The translations under genes and the position numbers were made by a program. Positions 18,031 through 25,483 of a stretch of DNA of 35,537 nucleotides are shown here, in pieces. The first letter of the stretch is position 1, and each line of letters begins with the position of its first letter. The stretch spans positions 1 through 35,537 of the forward strand of contig CAISGR010000270.1 in assembly GCA_903884945.1 (NCBI GenBank). The letters are read 5' to 3'. The notes below the pieces were generated by a model. The model was not told where the DNA came from and made no database searches. It worked only from the letters and a program-made list of their open reading frames with translations. Source of the stretch: an uncultured bacterium (lineage in GTDB: Bacteria; Pseudomonadota; Alphaproteobacteria; Sphingomonadales; Sphingomonadaceae).

Positions 18031-18119
18031 AAACTGCCTGAAAAATGGGCAGCCTATAGGCAAGAACGCCCTGACCGGCAAGGCTGGCGGTCGGGAAGCG
18101 CTTGGGCTAGGCGAGCGCC
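18031..18119. promoter_or_regulatory. Divergent promoter region between dusB-ntr and ispDF
   Basis: These 89 bp must hold the promoters for both directions. Visible are an inverted repeat CTGCC (18034-18038) / GGCAG (18048-18052) and, directly after it, the perfect 10-bp palindrome GCCTATAGGC (18052-18061). The palindrome could be an operator overlapping a -10 element, but no clean pair of promoter boxes stands out. Confidence 0.4.
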
Positions 18120-19274
18120 ATGACGCAACGGGGTACCGCAGCGCTGATCGTCGCCGCCGGACAGGGCGCGCGAAGTGGCAGCACCTTGCCGAAGCAGTTC
18201 GCCCTGCTGGCAGGCAAGCCGATGATTGCCCACAGCCATGCCGCGCTCGCAGGCCACCCGGAGATCGACCAGATCGTGGTGGTGGTGGGTGAAGGACAGG
18301 CCGAGGCACTGAACGCGGCGCTCGGCGACGTGCGCCACGTTCCGGGCGGCGCGACCCGGCGGATGTCAGTGCGCGCGGGTCTCGAAGCGCTCGCCGCAAC
18401 GCCACCGGAGCACGTCCTCATCCATGATGCCGCACGCCCGTTCCTGAGCGACGCGATCATCGACCGATTGCTCGGCGCGCTTGCCGCGAACGATGGCAGC
18501 GTGCCGGCCCTCCCCATCGCCGACACGCTTGCGCGCGGTGACGGGCTGCTGGGCGACGTGGTCCCGCGCGACGGGCTGCACCGGATCCAGACACCCCAGG
18601 CCTTCCGGTTCGAGACCATCATTGCGGCCCATCGCGGCTGGTCGGGCGGGGAACCGACGGATGACGCCCAGATGGTGCGCGCTACGGGCGGCACCGTCGC
18701 CCTGGTCGAAGGGGATATCATGCTCGAGAAGATCACCTATCCGGCCGACTTCGCCGCAGCGGAGATGCGGCACGCCGCGGCCATGCGCGTCCGCAGCGCG
18801 ACCGGGTTTGACGTTCACCGGCTCGTCGAAGGCGAACGATTGTGGCTCGGCGGCGTGCTGGTTCCGCATGACAAGGGCCTGTCCGGCCATAGCGACGCCG
18901 ATGTCGCGCTGCATGCCATCACCGACGCGCTGCTGGGGACGATCGGCGATGGCGATATCGGGATGCACTTCCCGCCCAGCGATCCGAAATGGCGTGGCGC
19001 AGATTCCGCGCAGTTCCTGCAACATGCGGCGGAGCTGGTCGCGGCCCGTGGCGGCATTGTCGATTTCGTCGACCTGACGATCATTTGCGAGGCACCGAAG
19101 ATCGGCCCCCACCGCGAGGCAATGCGCCGGCGGATCGCCGCGCTGTTGCGGCTCGCGCCAGGGCAGATTAGCGTCAAGGCGACGACGACCGAACGCCTCG
19201 GCTTCGCCGGGCGAGGTGAAGGGATCGCCGCCCAGGCCATTGCGACGATCCGTATCCCGGGAGACGCTGCATGA
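18120..19274 (+). CDS. ispDF: Bifunctional IspD/IspF isoprenoid enzyme
   Basis: A 384-residue fusion of two steps of the MEP isoprenoid pathway. Residues about 1-220 are IspD, which makes CDP-methylerythritol from MEP and CTP (AALIVAAGQGAR, LPKQF, HDAARPF). Residues about 222-384 are IspF, which cyclises the next intermediate and releases CMP. Metal ligands of IspF are Asp231 and His233 (GFDVHR) and His265 (ALHAITDALLG). Such fusions are common in alphaproteobacteria. The enzyme for the intervening step (IspE) is not in this window. The start is an ATG in the divergent gap with dusB. Its stop overlaps the next start (ATGATGA). Confidence 0.97.
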   Translation: MTQRGTAALIVAAGQGARSGSTLPKQFALLAGKPMIAHSHAALAGHPEIDQIVVVVGEGQAEALNAALGDVRHVPGGATRRMSVRAGLEALAATPPEHVLIHDAARPFLSDAIIDRLLGALAANDGSVPALPIADTLARGDGLLGDVVPRDGLHRIQTPQAFRFETIIAAHRGWSGGEPTDDAQMVRATGGTVALVEGDIMLEKITYPADFAAAEMRHAAAMRVRSATGFDVHRLVEGERLWLGGVLVPHDKGLSGHSDADVALHAITDALLGTIGDGDIGMHFPPSDPKWRGADSAQFLQHAAELVAARGGIVDFVDLTIICEAPKIGPHREAMRRRIAALLRLAPGQISVKATTTERLGFAGRGEGIAAQAIATIRIPGDAA

Positions 19275-19810
19275 TGAAACGAGCCGGCATTAGGGCCCTT
19301 GCCGCATTGTGGATCGGCCTCGGGGCGACGGGCGCCCAGGCGATCGACGTTACCGCAAAGCTGTGCGTCAGTGCCGATGAGGCCTCGCGCCTCATGCTGG
19401 TCGTCGCGCCGGACGCGATCGAGGCGGCGGGCATGGCCTGCGCGAAATCCCTGCCGAGTTCGGCACTCATCCGACAGACGAATGGGCCCTTTCTCGACAA
19501 GTTTCGGGCGGAAGCGGATCTGGCATGGCCGAAGGCGAAGCTGGCCATCGGCAAGATCGCCGGCGACGACAGCACTGCCATGCTCGATTCCGCTTTCCTG
19601 CGGCCGATGTTGTCCGCGATGCTCGTCCCGGAGATCACCAAGGCGATCAAGCCGGCCGACTGCGCGACGATCGATCATATCGTCACCCTCCTTGCCCCCC
19701 TTCCCCCGCGGAACGCCGCCGACCTGATCGTGACCATCATGCAGTTGAAGAGCACGAAGCAAAAATCTTCCGAAAGCCCCGTTCCGATCTGCGCAAAGAC
19801 GGGACTTTGA
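19271..19810 (+). CDS. Exported protein of unknown function
   Basis: A 179-residue protein that I do not recognise. It begins with a signal peptide (MMKRAGIRALAALWIGLGAT, cut probably after AQA near residue 23), so it is likely periplasmic. The mature part is mostly helical in character and has four cysteines (about residues 32, 57, 131 and 175) that could form two disulfides. Two adjacent ATGs (19271, 19274) are possible starts; the first overlaps the ispDF stop by four bases. Its position between ispDF and pncC, with overlap or near-overlap on both sides, supports a real gene expressed with them. A trailing motif SSESPVPICAKTGL is notably polar. Confidence 0.8.
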   Translation: MMKRAGIRALAALWIGLGATGAQAIDVTAKLCVSADEASRLMLVVAPDAIEAAGMACAKSLPSSALIRQTNGPFLDKFRAEADLAWPKAKLAIGKIAGDDSTAMLDSAFLRPMLSAMLVPEITKAIKPADCATIDHIVTLLAPLPPRNAADLIVTIMQLKSTKQKSSESPVPICAKTGL

Positions 19811-19812
19811 CC

Positions 19813-20331
19813 GTGGACACCATCCTGCCCCCCGAACTCGTCGCCGCCGCGCAGCGTGTCGTTACCGAAAACCTCGCGGCGGGACGGCGTGTCTGCGTCG
19901 CCGAAAGCTGTACCGGCGGGCTCGTCGCCGCGGCGATCACCGAGATCCCAGGCTCTTCGGACATCTTCGAAAGCGGGTTCGTCACCTATTCGAACGACGC
20001 GAAGCTCGACATGCTCAAGGTGAGCTCGGACGTGCTGGAGACCTTCGGCGCGGTTTCGATCGCAACGGCCTGGAGCATGGCGCAGGGCGCGCTCGAGTTG
20101 AGCGGCGCCGATGTCGCAGTCGCGATCACCGGCGTCGCCGGCCCCGGCGGCGGAACGGAGAAGAAGCCGGTCGGTACCGTGGTGTTCGCCCGCGCCGAGA
20201 AGGGCGCCGACCCGGGGCATGTGGTGGCGGATCGCAGGGATTTCGGCGATATCGGGCGGGGCGGCGTGCGCCTTCAGGCGGCGTTGTGCGCGCTCGAACT
20301 ATTGCTGCCGGTTGCCGTCGAGACTCCGTAG
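19813..20331 (+). CDS. pncC: Nicotinamide-nucleotide amidase (CinA C-terminal family)
   Basis: A 172-residue CinA C-terminal-type enzyme, expected to deamidate nicotinamide mononucleotide to nicotinate mononucleotide in NAD recycling. The nucleophile motif AESCTGG is near residue 30 (Ser32). Family blocks ESGFVTYSNDAK, AITGVAGPGGG and KPVGTVVFA are all present. It stands alone without the N-terminal molybdopterin-binding-like domain of full CinA. The start is GTG 19813, or TTG 19807 overlapping the previous stop (TTGA); I prefer GTG for its family-like length. The last 58 bp overlap the 3' end of the gene on the opposite strand. Confidence 0.93.
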   Translation: MDTILPPELVAAAQRVVTENLAAGRRVCVAESCTGGLVAAAITEIPGSSDIFESGFVTYSNDAKLDMLKVSSDVLETFGAVSIATAWSMAQGALELSGADVAVAITGVAGPGGGTEKKPVGTVVFARAEKGADPGHVVADRRDFGDIGRGGVRLQAALCALELLLPVAVETP

Positions 20332-20750
20332 AGCTTCGCCGCACGCTCCTCGAACGCCCCGATCATCTTGCGCAGCGCAGCGCCGAACACCTGCCCCGCG
20401 AGCATTTCGAACACCCGGTTCTTGAAGGCGAAATCGACGCTGAAATCGACTTCGCACCCGGTGCCGTCGGCGCGAAACACCCAGTCGTTCCGAAGATATT
20501 TCAACGGCCCGTCGAGATAATCGACATGGATGCGCTCGGGCCGGATCTTCTCCACTTTCGACGTGAAGGTCTCGCGCAACCCCTTGAAGCCAACGATCAT
20601 GTCGGCGACCATCTCGGTGTCGCTGTTCGAGCGGACGCGGATCGCGGTGACCCAGGGCAGGAATTCCGCATACCCGCCGACGTCTGCCACGAGATCGAAC
20701 ATCTGCTCTCGCGAATAGGGAAGCCGCCGGGTTTCCGAATGGCGTGGCAT
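20274..20750 (-). CDS. Coenzyme Q-binding protein, Coq10/RatA-type START domain
   Basis: A 158-residue single-domain START-like protein of the Coq10/RatA family. The opening HSETRRLPYSREQMFDLVADV and the blocks YAEFLPWV, MIVGFKGLRETFTSKV and CEVDFSVDFAFKNRVFEML are typical. Homologues bind ubiquinone and support respiration; automated pipelines often label them RatA toxin, but there is no antitoxin partner here and an alphaproteobacterium makes the Coq10 role more likely. Its ATG overlaps the lipA stop by four bases, so it is coupled to lipA. Its 3' end runs 58 bp into pncC on the other strand. Confidence 0.92.
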   Translation of the reverse strand: MPRHSETRRLPYSREQMFDLVADVGGYAEFLPWVTAIRVRSNSDTEMVADMIVGFKGLRETFTSKVEKIRPERIHVDYLDGPLKYLRNDWVFRADGTGCEVDFSVDFAFKNRVFEMLAGQVFGAALRKMIGAFEERAAKLYGVSTATGSNSSSAHNAA

Positions 20751-21670
20751 CAGCCCCTCGCCAGCTTCGCCTCGCGCGCGGCCCGCATCTTTTCGAAATC
20801 GTCGCCGGCATGATAGCTCGACCGAGTGAGCGGCGACGCGGCGACGAGCAGGAAACCCTTGGCCCGGGCGATCGCGGCATACGCATCGAATGCCTGTGGC
20901 GTGACGAAATCCATCACCTTGGCATGGCGCGGCGTGGGCTGGAGATACTGGCCCATCGTCAGGAAATCGATATCGGCGGAGCGCATGTCATCCATCACCT
21001 GATGGACCTCGAGCCGCTCCTCGCCCAGCCCGACCATCACGCCGGACTTGGTGAAGATCGACGGATCGTGGCGCTTGACCGATTCGAGCAGGCGGAGCGA
21101 AGCGTAGTAGCGCGCGCCCGGGCGAATGGTCGGGTAGAGCCGCGGCACCGTTTCGAGATTGTGGTTGTAGACGTCGGGGCGCGCCTCGACGATCGACTCG
21201 ACCGCGGCCTGGGCCTTGTTGCGGAAATCAGGGGTCAGGATCTCGATCGTGGTTTTCGGGGTCGTGCGGCGCAGCGCCTGGATTACCTTCACGAATTGCG
21301 AGGCGCCCCCATCCGGCAAATCGTCGCGATCGACCGAGGTAATGACGATATGTTCGAGCCCCAGCTCGGCGGCAGCGTCCGCGGTGTGCTGCGGCTCCAG
21401 CGCGTCGACCGCGCGCGGCATGCCGGTCTTCACGTTGCAGAAGGCGCAGGCGCGCGTGCAGGTGTCGCCGAGGATCATCACCGTCGCGTGCTTCTTGGTC
21501 CAGCACTCGCCGATGTTCGGGCAGGCAGCCTCTTCGCAAACCGTGTTGAGATTGAGACGGCGCATCATCGTGCGGGTCTCGGCGACTCCGGCGCCTGTCG
21601 GGGCCTTGACCCTGATCCAGTCGGGCTTGCGCTGGCGCGGCAGCGGTGCGAGCGGCATCATCTCGTTCAT
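20750..21670 (-). CDS. lipA: Lipoyl synthase
   Basis: A radical-SAM enzyme of 306 residues that inserts two sulfur atoms into octanoyl groups to make lipoyl cofactors for 2-oxoacid dehydrogenases. Both iron-sulfur cluster motifs are complete: Cys45, Cys50 and Cys56 (CEEAACPNIGEC, the sacrificed auxiliary cluster) and Cys71, Cys75 and Cys78 (CTRACAFC, the SAM cluster). The C-terminal block LTRSSYHAGDDF supplies the auxiliary-cluster Ser. The frame is open 18 codons further up, but I take the ATG at 21670 (MNEMMPLAPLPRQRKPDWIR), which matches the family length. Divergent from carbonic anhydrase, 65 bp apart. Confidence 0.95.
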   Translation of the reverse strand: MNEMMPLAPLPRQRKPDWIRVKAPTGAGVAETRTMMRRLNLNTVCEEAACPNIGECWTKKHATVMILGDTCTRACAFCNVKTGMPRAVDALEPQHTADAAAELGLEHIVITSVDRDDLPDGGASQFVKVIQALRRTTPKTTIEILTPDFRNKAQAAVESIVEARPDVYNHNLETVPRLYPTIRPGARYYASLRLLESVKRHDPSIFTKSGVMVGLGEERLEVHQVMDDMRSADIDFLTMGQYLQPTPRHAKVMDFVTPQAFDAYAAIARAKGFLLVAASPLTRSSYHAGDDFEKMRAAREAKLARG

Positions 21671-21735
21671 GAGCGCCAGATAGCGATTGCAGACCGCCCT
21701 TGCCACCCCCCGTCCGCAGTGCAAATGGGAGCCTC

Positions 21736-22365
21736 ATGACCGGCTTTACAGACCTGCTCGATGGCTATCATCGTTTCCGCGACACCGATTGGGCCAGGCA
21801 GCGCGGGCGCTGGGTGGAACTGCGCCAGGGCCAGAGCCCCAGCGTGATGGTGATCGCCTGCTCCGACAGCCGGGTGGACCCGGCGCAGATCTTCGACACC
21901 TCGCCGGGCGAGATTTTCGTGGTGCGCAATATCGCCAACCTGGTGCCTCCCTTCGAACTCGACGGGAGCCGCCACGGCGTGTCCGCTGCCCTGGAATTCG
22001 CGGTGACCCAGCTCGAAGTGTCCGAGGTCGTCGTGATGGGGCATGGCTCGTGCGGCGGCGTCGAAGCGGCGCTGTCGCAGCGTTTCGAAGGGCACCCGCC
22101 CGGCGCGGGTGGCTTCATCGCGCACTGGGTCGACATGCTCGACGAGGCGCGCGGCCGAATCGTGGCCGAATATGGCACCGGCCCGGAAGCGATGCGGGCG
22201 CTGGAACTGGAAACGGTGCGGGTGAGCATTGCCAACCTGCGGACCTTTCCCTGCATTCCGGAACGGGAGGCCGCTGGCACGCTGCGGTTGCGCGGCGCCT
22301 ATTTCGCGATCGCGGACGGCATCCTGCACGTCATGGACGACAGGGGCGAATTCGCGCCGGCATAA
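21736..22365 (+). CDS. Beta-class carbonic anhydrase
   Basis: A 209-residue beta-carbonic anhydrase interconverting CO2 and bicarbonate in the cytoplasm. Zinc-site residues are Cys42, Asp44 (ACSDSRVDP), His103 and Cys106 (GHGSCGG). Arg46 forms the usual dyad with Asp44, and VVRNIANLVPP is also a family block. The ATG at 21736 has GGGAG about 8 bases upstream and is preferred over an in-frame start 12 codons earlier. It is a monocistronic gene, divergent from lipA and convergent with the small pilin-like gene. A housekeeping supply of bicarbonate to biosynthesis is the simplest role. Confidence 0.94.
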   Translation: MTGFTDLLDGYHRFRDTDWARQRGRWVELRQGQSPSVMVIACSDSRVDPAQIFDTSPGEIFVVRNIANLVPPFELDGSRHGVSAALEFAVTQLEVSEVVVMGHGSCGGVEAALSQRFEGHPPGAGGFIAHWVDMLDEARGRIVAEYGTGPEAMRALELETVRVSIANLRTFPCIPEREAAGTLRLRGAYFAIADGILHVMDDRGEFAPA

Positions 22366-22378
22366 AGCCGGAGGCGAT

Positions 22379-22543
22379 CTAGACTGCTTTCAGATTGGCG
22401 ACGAAATTGCCCAGCGTATCCGTCACATAGCTTTCGGATTGGGGCAGCGAGAATATGAGCGCCGTCATCAGCAAGGTGAAGACGAGGCAATATTCCAGAA
22501 TCGAGCCGCTGTCGCGTCCAGTGAGTCGTTCAGTCCTGCGCAT
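22379..22543 (-). CDS. Flp/Fap-type pilin-like small protein
   Basis: A 54-residue protein: a short basic N-terminus (MRRTERLTGRD), then SGSILEYCLVFTLLMTALIF, a hydrophobic helix preceded by Gly and containing Glu-Tyr early in the helix, then a 20-residue tail. This layout matches Flp pilins, where prepilin peptidase cuts after Gly just before an xxxxEY helix (usual form GATAIEY). Here Glu is at +4 rather than +5, and the helix contains a Cys. The ATG has AAGG 8-11 bases upstream, which decides it over an upstream TTG. No Tad/Flp assembly gene is in the window, so it is an orphan copy. Confidence 0.62.
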   Translation of the reverse strand: MRRTERLTGRDSGSILEYCLVFTLLMTALIFSLPQSESYVTDTLGNFVANLKAV

Positions 22544-22664
22544 GTCGCTGCCTTCCGCCAACGTGTCTCCGCGATCGGAGTGAGCGGATCATCGTTCCAC
22601 GGGCGCAACAGCGCCATTCGGTACTTGCCCGTAAGGAGGTTGCCGGGCGCCGGTGCGGCAGCGC

Positions 22665-23441
22665 TCAGGTGATTCCGAGCGCCTTGCGCGCTACCTTTTC
22701 CACCTCCGGATCCAGCGCTGGCGGGTCCATGGGAATGCCCGCCTGGAGGCGATCCGCGATCACCGTTAGGGCCGCGATCCGCGCCGCCTTCTTGTTGTTG
22801 CCGTCAATCGCATGCCAGGGTGCCCAGCGCGTATCGGTGCGACGAAACATTTCCGCCATCGCGTCCAGATATTCAGCGCGCTTGGCGCGATTGTGATAGT
22901 CGGCGAGGCCGGTCTTCCAGCGCTTCCACGGATGAAGCAGCCGGGCTTTCAGCCGCTCGTCCTGCTCGGCCTGCGTGACATGGACGAACAGCTTCACGAT
23001 CGTGGTGCCCGAATCGCCTTGCTGCGCTTCGAATTCGTTGATCTCGTCATAGCCGCGACGCCATTCAGCCTCGGTCGCGAAGCCATCCACACGTTCGACC
23101 AGGACCCGGCCGTACCAGCTGCGATCGAACACCGCGATATTCCCGTTGCCGGGGAGCTTGTTCCAGAACCGCCACAGGAAATGATGCGCGAGTTCCTGGG
23201 GGCTGGGAGCCTTGATCGGCCAGACCTGGAAGTTCCGCGGGTCCCATTCGGAGGTGAGGCGCTGGATGATCCCGCCCTTCCCCGCCGCGTCCCAACCCTC
23301 GAGCAACACCAGTGCCCGCCGGTGGTGAACGATATGCGCGACCTGGATATGAGCAAGCCGCTCCTGCAGCTTCGCCAGATCCGCGTCATAGTCGCCCGTG
23401 TATTTGGCGCCGGATTCGTAATCCGAGAGATTGATCGTCAT
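22665..23441 (-). CDS. ppk2: Polyphosphate kinase 2-family enzyme
   Basis: A 258-residue single-domain P-loop kinase of the PPK2 superfamily, which moves phosphate between polyphosphate and nucleotides. Walker A is Gly49-Gly57 (GWDAAGKGG, Lys55), and the Walker B block is VFDRSWYGRVLVERV with Asp106. A lid region rich in Arg/Lys (RLKARLLHPWKRWKTG) follows. The stretch WDPRNFQVWPIKAPSPQE differs from the classical PPK2 sequence, so the preferred acceptor (AMP, ADP or GDP) cannot be told. It lies 118 bp behind aspS, separated from it by a palindromic repeat, and may be on its own transcript. ppk1 and ppx lie 3-7 kb away. Confidence 0.88.
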   Translation of the reverse strand: MTINLSDYESGAKYTGDYDADLAKLQERLAHIQVAHIVHHRRALVLLEGWDAAGKGGIIQRLTSEWDPRNFQVWPIKAPSPQELAHHFLWRFWNKLPGNGNIAVFDRSWYGRVLVERVDGFATEAEWRRGYDEINEFEAQQGDSGTTIVKLFVHVTQAEQDERLKARLLHPWKRWKTGLADYHNRAKRAEYLDAMAEMFRRTDTRWAPWHAIDGNNKKAARIAALTVIADRLQAGIPMDPPALDPEVEKVARKALGIT

Positions 23442-23453
23442 AACCTGCCCATT

Positions 23454-23550
23454 CCGTCATGCCGGGTCGTTCCGGCATCCACCGCGCCGCACGGGCCGCG
23501 ACCGCAATCCATGCGGCAGGGTGGCCCCCGGAACAAGTCCGGGGTGACGG
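23454..23550. repeat. Intergenic palindromic repeat element
   Basis: About 97 bp fill the gap between aspS and ppk2. The outer ends are imperfect inverted repeats (CCGTCATGCCGG at 23454-23465 and CCGGGGTGACGG at 23539-23550, 10 of 12 complementary). Inside are two hairpins: GCCGG/CCGGC at 23461-23476 and a perfect 7-bp stem CCCCGGA/TCCGGGG at 23526-23544. The motif CCGGAACAAGTCCGGGGTGA strongly resembles dispersed intergenic repeats I know from alphaproteobacterial genomes. No second copy is seen in this window. It may also serve as a terminator for aspS. Confidence 0.7.
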
Positions 23551-23559
23551 GAACGCCGG

Positions 23560-25380
23560 CTATTCCGGGCGCACCGCTTCCGCAGCCGGCTTGGCCGCCG
23601 CGACCTCGATCGTGCGGATGTTGAGCTCGCGCAGTTGCTTCGCGGTAGCGAAGTTGGGCGCGCCCATCATCAGATCCTCGGCCTTCTGGTTCATCGGGAA
23701 GAGCACGACCTCGCGGATGTTGGGTTCGCCGGCGAGCAGCATCACCATGCGATCGATGCCCGGCGCCGACCCGCCATGCGGCGGTGCGCCGAACTTGAAG
23801 GCGTTGATCATGCCCGCGAAGTTGGTGTCCACATCAGCCTGGGTGTAACCCGCGATCTCGAACGCCTTGTACATGATCTCCGGCCGATGGTTCCGGATCG
23901 CGCCCGAGGACAGCTCCACGCCGTTGCAGACGATGTCGTACTGATAGGCGAGGATATCGAGCGGTTCCTTGGTCTCCAGCGCCTCCAGTTCGCCCTGCGG
24001 CATCGAGAAGGGGTTGTGGCTGAAGTCGATCTTCTTCGCGTCCTCGTCATATTCGAACATCGGGAAGTCGACGATCCAGCAGAATTCGAAGCGGCTCTCG
24101 TCGATCAGGCCGAGTTCCTGGCCGATGCGCGCCCGGGCGGCGCCGGCGAGCTTCGCGGCCTGAAGCTCCTTGCCGGCGGCGAAGAAGATGCCGTCGTTCG
24201 GGCCGAGCCCCATCTCGGCGATCAGCTTGCGCGTCGCCTCCTCACCATGGTTCTTGGCGATGGGGCCGCCGAGTTCGCCATCCTTCTGGGTGATATAGCC
24301 GAGTCCGGCATGGCCTTCGGCGCGCGCCCAGTCGTTCATGTCCGTGAAGAATTTGCGGCTCTTTTCGGCCGTGTTCGGCGCGGGGATGGCGCGAACGACG
24401 TCGCCGCCCGCCACGATGCCAGCGAACAGGCCGAAACCCGAGTCGACGAAGTGATGGCCGACATCCGAGATGATGATCGGGTTGCGCAGATCGGGCTTGT
24501 CGCTGCCATATTTCAGCATCGATTCGCGGTACGGGATGCGCCGGAACGGGAGTGCCGAGACCGTGCGGCCCTTGCCCTGCCAGTCGGCGAATTCCTCGAA
24601 CACGCCGTGGAGCACGGGCTCGATCGCCGCGAAGACATCATCTTGCGTGACGAAGCTCATCTCGAAATCGAGTTGATAGAATTCGCCCGGCGAACGATCG
24701 GCTCGGGCATCCTCGTCGCGGAAGCAGGGTGCGATCTGGAAATAGCGATCGAAGCCCGCGACCATCAGCAGCTGCTTGAACATCTGCGGCGCCTGCGGAA
24801 GGGCGTAGAACTTGCCCGGATGGACTCGCGACGGGACGAGATAGTCGCGGGCGCCCTCGGGGCTCGATGCAGTCAGGATCGGCGTCTGGAATTCAGTGAA
24901 GCCCTGGCCGTTCATCCGCTGACGCAGCGAGGTGATCACCTTGGAGCGCAACATGATGTTGGCGTGGAGCCGCTCGCGCCGGAGATCGAGGAAACGGTAC
25001 CGCAGCCGGATATCCTCGGGATATTCGGCATCGCCGGCGACCGGCATGGGCAGTTCCTGCGCATGGCTCTGGATCGCCGCGGCGGTGGCGCGGACCTCGA
25101 TCGCGCCGGTGGGCAGGTTCGGATTCACCACTTCGGGCGCGCGTGCAGTGACAATGCCGGTGATCGTGACCACCGATTCGTTCTTCAGGCTCTCGATCAC
25201 CTTGAAGGCCGGGCCGCTCACGTCGGTAACGATCTGGGTGATGCCATAATGATCGCGCAGATCGACGAAGACGAGATCGCCATGGTCGCGCTTCTTGTGG
25301 ACCCAGCCCGAGACACGGACTTCCTGCCCGACATGGTCAGGGCGCAGTTCGGCGCAGTTATGGGTGCGATAGGCGTGCAT
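23560..25380 (-). CDS. aspS: Aspartate--tRNA ligase, probably non-discriminating
   Basis: A 606-residue bacterial-type class II synthetase. It has an N-terminal anticodon-binding OB domain (about residues 1-110; WVHKKRDHGDLVFVDLRD), the catalytic core with motif 2 (FRDEDARADRSPGEFYQLDFE) and motif 3 (GIDRMVML), and a GAD insertion in the middle. His33, in the RDHG sequence, aligns with His31 of the Pseudomonas aeruginosa enzyme, where His goes with charging both tRNA(Asp) and tRNA(Asn); discriminating enzymes have Leu there (RDLG in E. coli). That would require GatCAB to make Asn-tRNA(Asn). The start is ATG (MHAYRTHNCAEL). Divergent from rnd. Confidence 0.96.
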   Translation of the reverse strand: MHAYRTHNCAELRPDHVGQEVRVSGWVHKKRDHGDLVFVDLRDHYGITQIVTDVSGPAFKVIESLKNESVVTITGIVTARAPEVVNPNLPTGAIEVRATAAAIQSHAQELPMPVAGDAEYPEDIRLRYRFLDLRRERLHANIMLRSKVITSLRQRMNGQGFTEFQTPILTASSPEGARDYLVPSRVHPGKFYALPQAPQMFKQLLMVAGFDRYFQIAPCFRDEDARADRSPGEFYQLDFEMSFVTQDDVFAAIEPVLHGVFEEFADWQGKGRTVSALPFRRIPYRESMLKYGSDKPDLRNPIIISDVGHHFVDSGFGLFAGIVAGGDVVRAIPAPNTAEKSRKFFTDMNDWARAEGHAGLGYITQKDGELGGPIAKNHGEEATRKLIAEMGLGPNDGIFFAAGKELQAAKLAGAARARIGQELGLIDESRFEFCWIVDFPMFEYDEDAKKIDFSHNPFSMPQGELEALETKEPLDILAYQYDIVCNGVELSSGAIRNHRPEIMYKAFEIAGYTQADVDTNFAGMINAFKFGAPPHGGSAPGIDRMVMLLAGEPNIREVVLFPMNQKAEDLMMGAPNFATAKQLRELNIRTIEVAAAKPAAEAVRPE

Positions 25381-25483
25381 GATCTGTCTTTTCGAACGAG
25401 TGAATGCCGGTGGGCGTGAGCCCGCGCGCTTCTCCGTCATACGCCTCTTTGTCAAGGCGGCGTCACATGTCTATGGCGTCACG

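Noticed and set aside
20274..20750. Calling the Coq10/RatA-type gene a type II toxin
   Set aside because: No antitoxin-like partner (RatB/RnfH type) is adjacent, and it is coupled to lipA; a quinone-related role fits better.
23635..25419. A 594-codon open frame opposite aspS
   Set aside because: Antisense of a full, motif-complete synthetase; no start signal or domain.
25449..25455. TTGTCA / TTGACA boxes (one per strand) in the aspS-rnd divergent gap
   Set aside because: Neither is followed by a convincing -10 box at 16-18 bp, so no promoter is called.
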